Origin: Salinibacter sp. 10B
GTDB lineage: Bacteria > Bacteroidota > Rhodothermia > Rhodothermales > Salinibacteraceae
Assembly (NCBI RefSeq): GCF_002954405.1
Contig: NZ_MQWC01000004.1
Location: 1,725,909 to 1,789,908 of the forward strand
DNA: 64,000 nt
Direction of reading: 5' to 3'
Shown: positions 27,225 through 35,160 of the stretch, one piece after another
Layout: every line of letters begins with the position of its first letter
Position numbering within the stretch: the stretch's first letter is position 1
Program-made: the position numbers and the translations under genes
Notes under the pieces: model-generated
Seen by the model: only the letters and a program-made list of their open reading frames with translations
What the model was told of the DNA's origin: nothing
Databases searched by the model: none

Positions 27225-29138
27225 ATGAGCTTCGACCTTCTTCTCACGCTGGGGGTACTGGGGGCTATTTTCGTCGCGCTCCTGTTCGACGTTCTCAGTG
27301 CCGACGTGGTGCTCCTCAGTGGATTGATGGTGGTCATCCTCGGGGGCGTCGTGGACCTAGAGCGAGCCCTGCAGGGATTTGGCAACTCTACCCTCCTCGC
27401 TCTTGGCTCCCTCTACGTAGTAGCAGCGGGCCTCCGAGAAACGGGCGCCCTCGACCGGGCGAGCAATTACGTGCTGGGAGAACAGACAAACATCCGCCGT
27501 CTCCTGCTTCGGATGTGCCCCTCCGTCACGGTGTACTCCGCCTTTCTCAACAACACACCCGTGGTCGCAATGGGCATCCCCGCCATCCGGGGCTGGTGCC
27601 GCCGCCACGGCGTCTCTCCCTCGAAACTGCTCATGCCACTGTCCTTCGCTGCCATTCTCGGCGGAATCTGCACCCTGATCGGCACCTCCACCAACCTGGT
27701 GGTCCACGGCCTTCTGCAGTCGCACGGCATGAAGGGATTCAGCTTCTTCGAGCTGGCGTGGGTCGGGGTGCCCTGTGCTGTCATTGGCCTGCTCTACGTC
27801 ATTTTCGTCGCGCCGATGCTAACGCCCGAGCGTGCCGACATTCGGGACGAGGAGGAGGACGAGCGAGCAGATCTGATCGAAGTGGAGCTGGCGGCGGACT
27901 CGCCACTGGTGGGCGAAACGGTACAGGATGCAAACTTCACGCTCCTGCCCGGCCTCACCCTGGTACGGATTGAGCGAGGGGCCGAAACGATTGCTCCGGT
28001 CCAAACCAGCGAATCCTTGCATGCGGGCGACCGCCTCTTGTTTACGACGACCCAGATCGATGAGGAAAAACACAGCTCGTCCATTGAGCCTTCCCCCCTT
28101 GAGACAAACAACAACGGAGGCCCCCGCGGTTTGGACAAACACGAGCGTCTCCAGGCGTCTCCTCGACGCGACCTGGACCTCAGCGCGTTTCCGGGCCTGC
28201 GTCTTGCGTACACGGACGTCGAGCAGACGCGTGACCGGGAACTGCATCAGGTAGTGGTGCGAGAAGGGTCGTCGCTCATCGGAGAAAACATTGGCGAGAT
28301 TCCGTTTCGTGAACGCTTCGGGGCTGCGCTCACAGGCCTCCGCCGCGACGGCCGGCGCCTCGATCCTCCCTTTACCGACGTGAACATCCATCCAGGTGAC
28401 GTGCTCCTGTTGGATACCCGGCAGGGCTTTCGCGAAGTGCACGAGGAAACGGAGGAGTTTTTCGTGACGAGCGAGGCCGGAGGCGAGGCCGATAAGACGG
28501 AAGAGGAAGCGCGCCAACAGCGCGAGGCGATGCGACAACACGGAGGGGGATGGGAGCTCCGGCTTGCCGTGGCTGTGATCATCAGCATCGTTGGTCTTGT
28601 GGGCTCCGGCCTCCTACACGTGGCCGTCGCCGGCCCCCTGGGCGCATTTGTCATTATTGCCGCCGGTATCCTCTCTCCCGGCCAGGCCCGCGAGGCCGTG
28701 GACTGGAATGTCCTCATTGTGATTGGGGCGGCCCTGGGGCTCGGACAGGCAATGGAAGTGAGCGGCGCCGCCCGGATGATTGGACGAGGCATCGTAAACA
28801 TCACGAAAACGTTCGGCCCGTACGGCCTCCTGTCCGGGGTCGTCCTGGCCACCGCCCTTCTCACAAATATTGTCACGAACAATGGCGCGGTGGCCCTCAT
28901 GTTTCCGATCGCCCTCTCCGTTGCGGAGAGCCAACAGATGGCCCCGCGTGCCTTGATGGTAAGCATCACACTGGCGGCCTCAATGGCCTTCATCACCCCC
29001 ATTGGCTACCAGACCAACCTCATGGTCTATGGACCCGGCAACTACCGCTTTCTCGACTTTGCGAGGGTCGGGGGCCTGCTTCAGGTCGTGCTGTGGATCG
29101 TGATTCTCGTCGTCGCTCCGCTGGTCTGGCCGCTGTAG
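27225..29138 (+). CDS. SLC13-type anion permease with two TrkA-C domains
   Basis: The start at 27225 gives 637 residues; the upstream frame to 27132 is not protein-like. Residues 1-215 hold hydrophobic helices with the TNLVVHG/NNTPVV features of the SLC13/CitM group. The central soluble part has two TrkA-C-like units (about 230-300 and 345-430, LTLVRIERG and REGSSLIGENIGEIPFRERFGAAL). A second membrane block from 470 ends with TNIVTNNGAVALMFPIAL. This split arrangement is typical of DASS-like transporters for sulfate or dicarboxylates. It is divergent from the SulP gene, so sulfate is a reasonable but unproven substrate. Confidence 0.85.
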   Translation: MSFDLLLTLGVLGAIFVALLFDVLSADVVLLSGLMVVILGGVVDLERALQGFGNSTLLALGSLYVVAAGLRETGALDRASNYVLGEQTNIRRLLLRMCPSVTVYSAFLNNTPVVAMGIPAIRGWCRRHGVSPSKLLMPLSFAAILGGICTLIGTSTNLVVHGLLQSHGMKGFSFFELAWVGVPCAVIGLLYVIFVAPMLTPERADIRDEEEDERADLIEVELAADSPLVGETVQDANFTLLPGLTLVRIERGAETIAPVQTSESLHAGDRLLFTTTQIDEEKHSSSIEPSPLETNNNGGPRGLDKHERLQASPRRDLDLSAFPGLRLAYTDVEQTRDRELHQVVVREGSSLIGENIGEIPFRERFGAALTGLRRDGRRLDPPFTDVNIHPGDVLLLDTRQGFREVHEETEEFFVTSEAGGEADKTEEEARQQREAMRQHGGGWELRLAVAVIISIVGLVGSGLLHVAVAGPLGAFVIIAAGILSPGQAREAVDWNVLIVIGAALGLGQAMEVSGAARMIGRGIVNITKTFGPYGLLSGVVLATALLTNIVTNNGAVALMFPIALSVAESQQMAPRALMVSITLAASMAFITPIGYQTNLMVYGPGNYRFLDFARVGGLLQVVLWIVILVVAPLVWPL

Positions 29139-29185
29139 CCACCCCATGCTTCTGCGCGAGCACAGTCATTCCGGTTTCTGCACCC

Positions 29186-29866
29186 ATGCTGCTGTTCTAT
29201 CCTGTCCCCCCTGCCCTCAACCTCGACACCGTCTGGACGCAGGGCCTTCGCAATGCCAACGACGCCCCTGTTCATCTGCACGTGTCGCTCGACGCCGCAC
29301 AGCAGGAAACCGACGGACCGATTCTGGTCGTTGACGCTACGGCTCTTCCCTCCGTGCCTTCTGATCCGATCACGAGGGACGGTCTCGTCCAGGTGTCTCA
29401 CGTGCCATCGGCTGCGGTTCAAAACCTCGATCCGTATCGGCCGCCCCATCCCGTGGCGGCGGGCGGGGGATATGTCACCCGCTCGCTGCCTGAGGACATT
29501 GCCGTGCTCTTGATTCATCGGCGTGGCGTGTGGGACCTGCCTAAGGGCCACCAGGACCCAGGCGAAGACCTCGAAACCTGTGCCCTGCGCGAGGTGAAAG
29601 AAGAGGTTGGCATCAAAACGCTGCACCTGCGCCGCCCTCTTGGCACCACGCAGCACGGATACCCGGACGGGGACATGTACGCCGTAAAGACCACGTATTG
29701 GTATCTTATGCAAACGCCGGAGCGCTCGTTTTCCCCGGAGCAGAATGAAGGCATTCGGCGTGTAGCCTGGGCACGATGGTCCGTGGCGTCTCAACACATC
29801 GGATACGAGACGCTGCGCCGACACATGGCACACGTCGAATCTGCTGTGCGAACAGCGCTCGGCTGA
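29186..29866 (+). CDS. NUDIX hydrolase
   Basis: The ATG at 29186 gives 226 residues. The first half is divergent and of unknown fold. The second half has a complete Nudix box beginning GHQDPGEDLE and continuing REVKEEVGI (GX5EX7REUXEEXGU), preceded by WDLPKG. It should cleave a nucleoside-diphosphate-linked substrate such as an oxidised nucleotide, ADP-ribose or dinucleoside polyphosphate. It starts about 50 bases after the SLC13 gene and may be co-transcribed with it. Confidence 0.87.
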   Translation: MLLFYPVPPALNLDTVWTQGLRNANDAPVHLHVSLDAAQQETDGPILVVDATALPSVPSDPITRDGLVQVSHVPSAAVQNLDPYRPPHPVAAGGGYVTRSLPEDIAVLLIHRRGVWDLPKGHQDPGEDLETCALREVKEEVGIKTLHLRRPLGTTQHGYPDGDMYAVKTTYWYLMQTPERSFSPEQNEGIRRVAWARWSVASQHIGYETLRRHMAHVESAVRTALG

Positions 29867-30024
29867 GAGCTCCTCTCCAGCAGAGACGTAACGATTTATG
29901 TGCTCGCGCTACGCCAACGGCACTGGAGGTTTGCAATCCCCTGCGCCAATGATGAATATCGGGACACACGTGTTTATCTTTTCCTCACACCCTGCCGTTC
30001 CCTATCCAAGCGTTCCGTTCCTCT

Positions 30025-30564
30025 ATGCGACTCTCTCTCTCATCTCTTCTCGTCTTCTTTGCCCTGCTCGGCTGTCAGAGCAGTCCCCAGGAAAGCCGTC
30101 GGGGGTCGGTCGACTCGCTGCAGGCCGTGAACCAGAATCTGGAACGCCAGGTGCGCCTGCTCCGGGATTCCCTCCGCTCACTGAACCCCCCGGAGACCAC
30201 GCTCTCCCCTCCGGTGTACTTTCCCTCGGGCAGCGCGTGGCTCTTCAACGAGGCCAAGAAGCGACTCGACCAGCACGCCCAGACCCTAGAAGAGCAGTAC
30301 TCGAACGCCGACTTCCGCATTAAAGGGTACACCGACAACGTGCCCATTGGGCCAAGCCTGCAGGATACCTACCCGAGCAACTGGTACCTGTCGGCTCAGC
30401 GAGCAGCCGCGGTTGCCCACTATCTGGACGAGGAGCACGGCATTCGGACCGAGTCGCTTGAGATTGAGGCCTTTGGCCCCAAGGCGCCCGTCGCGCCCAA
30501 CGAGACCCCACAGGGCCGTCGCCAAAATCGCCGTGTCGAAATCGTGGTGGAGAACAGGCCCTAA
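30025..30564 (+). CDS. OmpA/MotB-domain lipoprotein
   Basis: The 179-residue protein has a lipoprotein signal (LLGC, Cys17), then a short coiled-coil-like segment (LQAVNQNLERQVRLLRDSLRSL). An OmpA-like peptidoglycan-binding domain follows from about residue 70: YFPSGSAWL, IKGYTDNVPIG, LSAQRAAAVAHYL and NRRVEIVV. It probably tethers the outer membrane to peptidoglycan, like Pal or MotB-type proteins. It stands before the tRNA-Pro gene, in convergent orientation. Confidence 0.88.
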   Translation: MRLSLSSLLVFFALLGCQSSPQESRRGSVDSLQAVNQNLERQVRLLRDSLRSLNPPETTLSPPVYFPSGSAWLFNEAKKRLDQHAQTLEEQYSNADFRIKGYTDNVPIGPSLQDTYPSNWYLSAQRAAAVAHYLDEEHGIRTESLEIEAFGPKAPVAPNETPQGRRQNRRVEIVVENRP

Positions 30565-30599
30565 AGAAAAATGGCTCCCGCCATGCGGCGAGAGCCATT
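30565..30599 (-). terminator. Terminator of the tRNA-Pro transcript
   Basis: On the minus strand AATGGCTC-T-CGCC pairs with GGCG-G-GAGCCATT, followed by TTTTCTTT. It may also slow transcription of the ompA-like gene from the other side. Confidence 0.8.
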
Positions 30600-30605
30600 A
30601 GTCAG

Positions 30606-30679
<74 letters not shown>

Positions 30680-30698
30680 AGGATTCGTAATTGCGTGT

Positions 30699-30704
30699 AT
30701 TATA
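30699..30704 (-). promoter_or_regulatory. -10 box of the tRNA-Pro promoter
   Basis: A perfect TATAAT on the minus strand 20 bases upstream of the mature tRNA 5' end. No good -35 box was seen at the usual spacing. Confidence 0.6.
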
Positions 30705-30886
30705 GCCGTCCCCTTCGATCGAGATCCGATCCCCCCGCCTGCTTCCGAACCGGTCTGCGGGGAGTTCAACGTGAATCCACACGGACGAATCCCGTTGGGG
30801 ACTATCGAATGGCGAACCTGGGATGCTGAACGTGCCGCCAACAACGGCTGCTCGCGTTCATTCGCCACTCGTCATTGCCCAAATTC

Positions 30887-32779
30887 TCATCGCCGAAATT
30901 CCTCGTACATCGCGTCAATGCGATCGGCGTAGCGCTCGGTAATCACGTTGCGGCGAAGCTTGAGGGTCGGCGTGAGCGTTCCGTCCTCTACCGTAAACGG
31001 CTCCGGCAAGAGGCGGAAGTTCCGAATCTTCTCGTGCGCCGCCGCTTCGTGGTTGAAGGCAGTGAAGATTTGATCCATGGCCTCCTGTACGTCCTCGTGC
31101 TCAATTAGCTCTTCGTCGCTGTAGGCAGACTCGTCGATGCCGTGGTCCCGGGCGCGCATCCGAAGGGAATCGAAGTCCGGAACCACGAGGGCCGACAAAA
31201 AGGGACGATCCTCTCCGATGACGATGATCTGATCGATCCAGGTCTTCGTCTTGAAGGTCTCCTCGATCGGACCGGGATAGATATTCTTTCCTCCTCGGGA
31301 GACAATCATGTGCTTGAGGCGGTCGGTGATCTTGAGGTATCCGTCCTCAAAACGTCCGACGTCTCCACTGTGGTACCAGCCGTCAGGATCAAACGCCGCT
31401 CTCGTTTCCTCGGGACGCTCCCAGTAGCCCTCCATCACATTCGGTCCCTTCACGAGAATCTCGCCCTCTTCGGTCGTGGGACGGGTAGGATAGTCGTTGC
31501 CATTCACCTCCGCGATGCGCGTCTCATCGTCCAGCGACTGAATCGCGACCGACACGCCCGGCAAAACGTGCCCCACCGTGCCGTACCGGGGGGCGTCAAG
31601 CGGATTGACGGAGAGAACGGGGGCCGTCTCCGTGAGCCCATAGCCCTCTATGATCGTCACCCCCGCCGCCTGGAAGAACGTGCCGATCTCTTCGGGCAGC
31701 GCCGCGCCCCCCGAGACGGCAAAGCGAAGGTTGCCGCCGAGCTTTTCGTGAAGCGTCGAGAAGACGAGCCGATGCGCCACCGCCTTCTGGGCCTTCAGCA
31801 GCGGCCCGGCCCCATCCCCCTGTTCGGCCTCAGCGTATTCCTCACCGGTACGCACGGCCCACTCGAAGAGCTTCTGCTTCACAGCTCCCCCTTCACCTAC
31901 CTTCTTCGTGACCCGGTTGTAGACCTTCTCGAACATCCGAGGCACAGAGATCATGACAGTGGGCTGCACCTCCTTCAGATTCTGACTCACCGCCTCTACA
32001 CTTTCCGCATAGCTGATCGTGGCGCCGGCAGCGAGGACGGCGATGTGCCCCGCGGTCCGCTCAAAAGCATGGGCAAGAGGTAGGAAGGAGAGGTGATGAT
32101 CGTCCTCGCCGAACGGCACGCGCTGGAGCGCCGCCTTTACGTTTGAGCAGAAGTTTCGGTTTGTGAGTACCACCCCTTTCGGCTCGCCCGTGGTCCCGCT
32201 GGTGTAAATGATGGCACTCGGGTCGTCGGGGGTCACCTCATCGGCCAGTGTGCCGAGGCGTCCTTCATGGGCGTCCCAGTACTCCCGGCCCGTGGCCAGT
32301 GCCTCGTCCCAGTGCTTCATGTACGATGGCGGATCATCCGGCAATTCGCTCATCACGATCACCGTGTCGAGCTGCGGACACTCATCGAAAATCTCCTCGA
32401 TCTTTTTGCGCTGCACCGGTACCGACACGATGCAGGCAGTAGCGCCCGAGTCGCGGAGAATGTATGCCACCTTGGACGGAGGCAGGGAGGTGTAAATCGA
32501 AACGTTGACGCCCCCAATCAGCTGCGCCCCGAAGTCCGTGATGGCCCACTCTGGACGATTCTCTGAGAGAAGCGCCACCCGGTCGCCTTTCCGCACGCCG
32601 CTTTTGTGGAGGGCTCCCGCAAGGGCCTCCGCTCGGGCCTCAACCTCGTCCCACGTGAGATCGTGCCACCCTTCCCCTCGCTCTTTGTACCGCAACATTG
32701 GGCGGTCTTGCCCTTCGTAGTGCGTACAAAGGCGACGAAAGAGCTGCGGAATGGTGTCGAATTCGACCTGCGCGGGCAT
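30887..32779 (-). CDS. Long-chain acyl-CoA synthetase (AMP-forming)
   Basis: The 630-residue protein is a full-length AMP-binding ligase. The P-loop-like motif YTSGTTGEPKGV lies near residue 190, GYGLTETAPV near 385, and WYHSGDVGRF with ITDRLKHMIVSRGGKNIYP after that. Length and motifs match the bacterial FadD15-type long-chain fatty-acid CoA ligases. It activates fatty acids for beta-oxidation or lipid synthesis at the inner face of the membrane. It is on the same strand as pyrD but over 120 bases away. Confidence 0.92.
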   Translation of the reverse strand: MPAQVEFDTIPQLFRRLCTHYEGQDRPMLRYKERGEGWHDLTWDEVEARAEALAGALHKSGVRKGDRVALLSENRPEWAITDFGAQLIGGVNVSIYTSLPPSKVAYILRDSGATACIVSVPVQRKKIEEIFDECPQLDTVIVMSELPDDPPSYMKHWDEALATGREYWDAHEGRLGTLADEVTPDDPSAIIYTSGTTGEPKGVVLTNRNFCSNVKAALQRVPFGEDDHHLSFLPLAHAFERTAGHIAVLAAGATISYAESVEAVSQNLKEVQPTVMISVPRMFEKVYNRVTKKVGEGGAVKQKLFEWAVRTGEEYAEAEQGDGAGPLLKAQKAVAHRLVFSTLHEKLGGNLRFAVSGGAALPEEIGTFFQAAGVTIIEGYGLTETAPVLSVNPLDAPRYGTVGHVLPGVSVAIQSLDDETRIAEVNGNDYPTRPTTEEGEILVKGPNVMEGYWERPEETRAAFDPDGWYHSGDVGRFEDGYLKITDRLKHMIVSRGGKNIYPGPIEETFKTKTWIDQIIVIGEDRPFLSALVVPDFDSLRMRARDHGIDESAYSDEELIEHEDVQEAMDQIFTAFNHEAAAHEKIRNFRLLPEPFTVEDGTLTPTLKLRRNVITERYADRIDAMYEEFRR

Positions 32780-32901
32780 AGGACAACAACAAATCGGGAC
32801 AACAAAATCGGGGTGCGCATTCGGCTACGCGGATCTACAGACGAGCCCGAGCGCTGTTTCTCTCTCCCACCACTCCCGCGGCTTCCCCCAATGCAGACGG
32901 T

Positions 32902-34002
32902 CTACGTCTTCTCCCCAACCGCATCCTCAATGGAAACGTGCCCGTCTTCTCGCAATCGCTTGACGAGCCCTTCCTTGATGCGCTTCACGAGCCCCGGCCC
33001 CTCATATACAAGCGCCGTGTAGAGCTGTACCAGAGACGCCCCCGCCTGAATCTTTTCGTACGCAGAGGCGGCGTCCCGTACGCCTCCCACTCCAATGATT
33101 GGGACCTCCCCGTCCGTCGCCCGATAGAGATAGCGAACCAGACAGGTGGCCCGGTCGGCGAGTGGCGCCCCACTGATACCGCCGTCGCCGAGAGCGTCGA
33201 GGGTCGACTGCGGCGTGTCCAACCCCTTGCGGTCCGACGCTGTATTGGAGACAACAAAACCGTGTACCCCGTAGGCCTGAGCCACCGATATGATGTCCTC
33301 CGTCCAGGTATCGAAAATGACTCGCTCACTCACCGGAGGGCTGAGCTTCACGAGCACGGGGATTTCCAACCCCGGCGCCTTCTGCTCGGAAAAAATGGTG
33401 GAGAGCAACTCATCGAGCGCATGCGGCTCCTCAAAGGTCTTCCCGTCGCTCGTATTGGGACAGGAGACGTTGAGGACCACATAGCTGGCGTGCGGGGCCA
33501 GCAGGCGAAAGCTCTCCCGAAAATCTTCGAGCGCCGCCTCGCCCATCACCCCTGGATCGTGCGTCTTCACGAGGTTAATGCCCAGCGGACGCGTCCGGTC
33601 GTTGCCCCCTGCCTCCAGCCGCTCGGCCATCGACGCCGCCCCCTCATTGTTGAGCCCCATTCGATTCAGAAGCGCACGGTCGTCCGGCAGACGAAAGGCG
33701 CGGGGCTTCGGGTTGCCGCTGGCCGCCATGGCACTCACAGATCCCACCTCGACAAAACCAAACCCCACGGCCTCCCAGAACGGCACGAGCTTCGCGTTTT
33801 TGTCCACCCCCGCCGCAAGGCCCACGGGATTCGGAAAGACCGTGCCCCAAAGGCGCTGCTTCAACCGCTCGTCTTCGTAATGGTATTGCGGCTCTATGAA
33901 CGACGGCGCCACATTCTGCACGAGCGTAGCCGCTCGAAGGCTGATGTCGTGCGCCCGCTCGGCGTCCATTCGAAAAAGGAGGGGACGGAGGAACCGGTAC
34001 AT
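32902..34002 (-). CDS. pyrD: Dihydroorotate dehydrogenase (quinone), class 2
   Basis: From the ATG at 34002 the product has 366 residues, normal for class 2 enzymes, with the N-terminal membrane-associating helices (YRFLRPLLFRMDAERAHDISLRA). FMN-barrel motifs include NPVGLAAGVDKNA, VEVGSVS, RMGLNNEGA, NVSCPNT, VLVKLSPP, FVVSNTASDRKG and IIGVGGV. The catalytic Ser lies in the SCPNT motif. It converts dihydroorotate to orotate in pyrimidine synthesis, passing electrons to quinone. The longer in-frame extension upstream overlaps the divergent PhzF gene and is rejected. Confidence 0.95.
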   Translation of the reverse strand: MYRFLRPLLFRMDAERAHDISLRAATLVQNVAPSFIEPQYHYEDERLKQRLWGTVFPNPVGLAAGVDKNAKLVPFWEAVGFGFVEVGSVSAMAASGNPKPRAFRLPDDRALLNRMGLNNEGAASMAERLEAGGNDRTRPLGINLVKTHDPGVMGEAALEDFRESFRLLAPHASYVVLNVSCPNTSDGKTFEEPHALDELLSTIFSEQKAPGLEIPVLVKLSPPVSERVIFDTWTEDIISVAQAYGVHGFVVSNTASDRKGLDTPQSTLDALGDGGISGAPLADRATCLVRYLYRATDGEVPIIGVGGVRDAASAYEKIQAGASLVQLYTALVYEGPGLVKRIKEGLVKRLREDGHVSIEDAVGEKT

Positions 34003-34152
34003 TCGCGTCTGGAGGCTCGACCTGGAAAAAAGGGACCGCAGATGAAAGGGCACACAATCCCATGTCCGCATTGTCTCTCTCTTGGACCCGGACCGAGGGC
34101 ATTTCGTTTCCCCCTGCCGTTGTTGCACCGCTCCAAAGATGCTCAGCCCCCC

Positions 34153-34959
34153 GTGTCCGTTTCCTTCTATCAGGTTGACGCCTTTACGAACACCCCGTTC
34201 GCCGGCAATCCTGCAGCCGTCTGCCTGCTCCCTGCGCCCCAGGACGACGACTGGCTCCAGAAGGTGGCCGCAGAAATGAATCTCTCCGAAACCGCCTTTC
34301 TGCATCCGCGCCCCGACGGCTCCTACCAGCTCCGCTGGTTTACCCCAACCCACGAGGTCGCGCTCTGCGGGCACGCGACTCTCGCCAGTGCACACGTGTT
34401 ATGGACGGAAGGCCTCCTTGCCCCAGAGGCGTCAGCCCAATTCAAGACCGAGAGTGGTCCCCTCGTCGCACGACGCGACGGATCCTGGATCACCATGGAC
34501 TTTCCCACCGATTCGGTCACGTCAATCGAGCTGCCCGCCTCACTGCTTGAGGGACTGGGCCTCTCCGCCCCGACATTCATGGGAGACACCGGCCGGGACT
34601 ACCTTGTGCACTGTGACTCCGCCGCCTCGGTCCGCCAACTTTCTCCCGACATGGCTCCCCTATCCGAGATCGACAGGCGAGGCGTCGTCGTCACGGCTCC
34701 CGCCGCAACGGAGGAGGCCGACTTTGTATCGCGATTTTTCGCCCCGGGCGTGGGCGTCCCTGAAGATCCCGTGACGGGCTCCACCCACTGTGCACTGGGC
34801 CCGTACTGGGCAACGCAAACCGGGCGCACCACTCTCGTCGGACATCAGATCTCTGCACGGGGCGGCACTGTGCGCGTCGACCTCGATGCGCCCGACGCCG
34901 ACCGAGTCACGCTCTCCGGACAGGCCACCACGGTGCTGCGCGGCCGCCTGGATCCTTAA
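34153..34959 (+). CDS. PhzF-family isomerase-like protein
   Basis: No ATG is in frame near the conserved start, so the GTG at 34153 is chosen, giving VSFYQVDAFTNTPFAGNPAAVCLL, the standard PhzF opening; the product has 268 residues. The family catalytic Glu lies in NLSETAF, and GCGHAT-like HEVALCGHATLA and DPVTGSTHCALGPYW are present. Members isomerise or epimerise small carboxylates; only some act in phenazine synthesis, and the substrate here is unknown. The stop codon TAA is formed by the edge of an inserted element (34956-34959), so the last residues may differ from the ancestral end. Confidence 0.88.
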   Translation: MSVSFYQVDAFTNTPFAGNPAAVCLLPAPQDDDWLQKVAAEMNLSETAFLHPRPDGSYQLRWFTPTHEVALCGHATLASAHVLWTEGLLAPEASAQFKTESGPLVARRDGSWITMDFPTDSVTSIELPASLLEGLGLSAPTFMGDTGRDYLVHCDSAASVRQLSPDMAPLSEIDRRGVVVTAPAATEEADFVSRFFAPGVGVPEDPVTGSTHCALGPYWATQTGRTTLVGHQISARGGTVRVDLDAPDADRVTLSGQATTVLRGRLDP

Positions 34960-35116
34960 GCTGTGTTCATTTCATACGCGGTGCGTCCGGCAGGACGCAC
35001 CGACTGCGAACCCGTTCCTCCCCGGCGGGGGGGCAGGCGTATACGCTCCGATGTGCGTTCGGTCTACGAACCCATCGGCATCGGATGTGAAGATGGACGA
35101 AAATGAAAACAGGGGC
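34959..35116. mobile_element. Non-autonomous insertion element (GAACCTGTTTTAATTT type), copy 2, reversed
   Basis: The 158-bp element is flanked by TTA (34956-34958 and 35117-35119). Its ends AGCTGTGTTCATTTC and GAAAATGAAAACAGGGGC match the inverted repeats of the 15939-16098 copy, with which it shares its interior in reverse orientation. It carries a perfect hairpin, GGTGCGTCC/GGACGCACC (34980-34988 with 34993-35001), that could act as a transcription or mRNA end for the upstream gene. Confidence 0.75.
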
Positions 35117-35160
35117 TTACTTCCCGATCGCAGGGCCTCCTTCTCATCCGGTCTCGCCAC

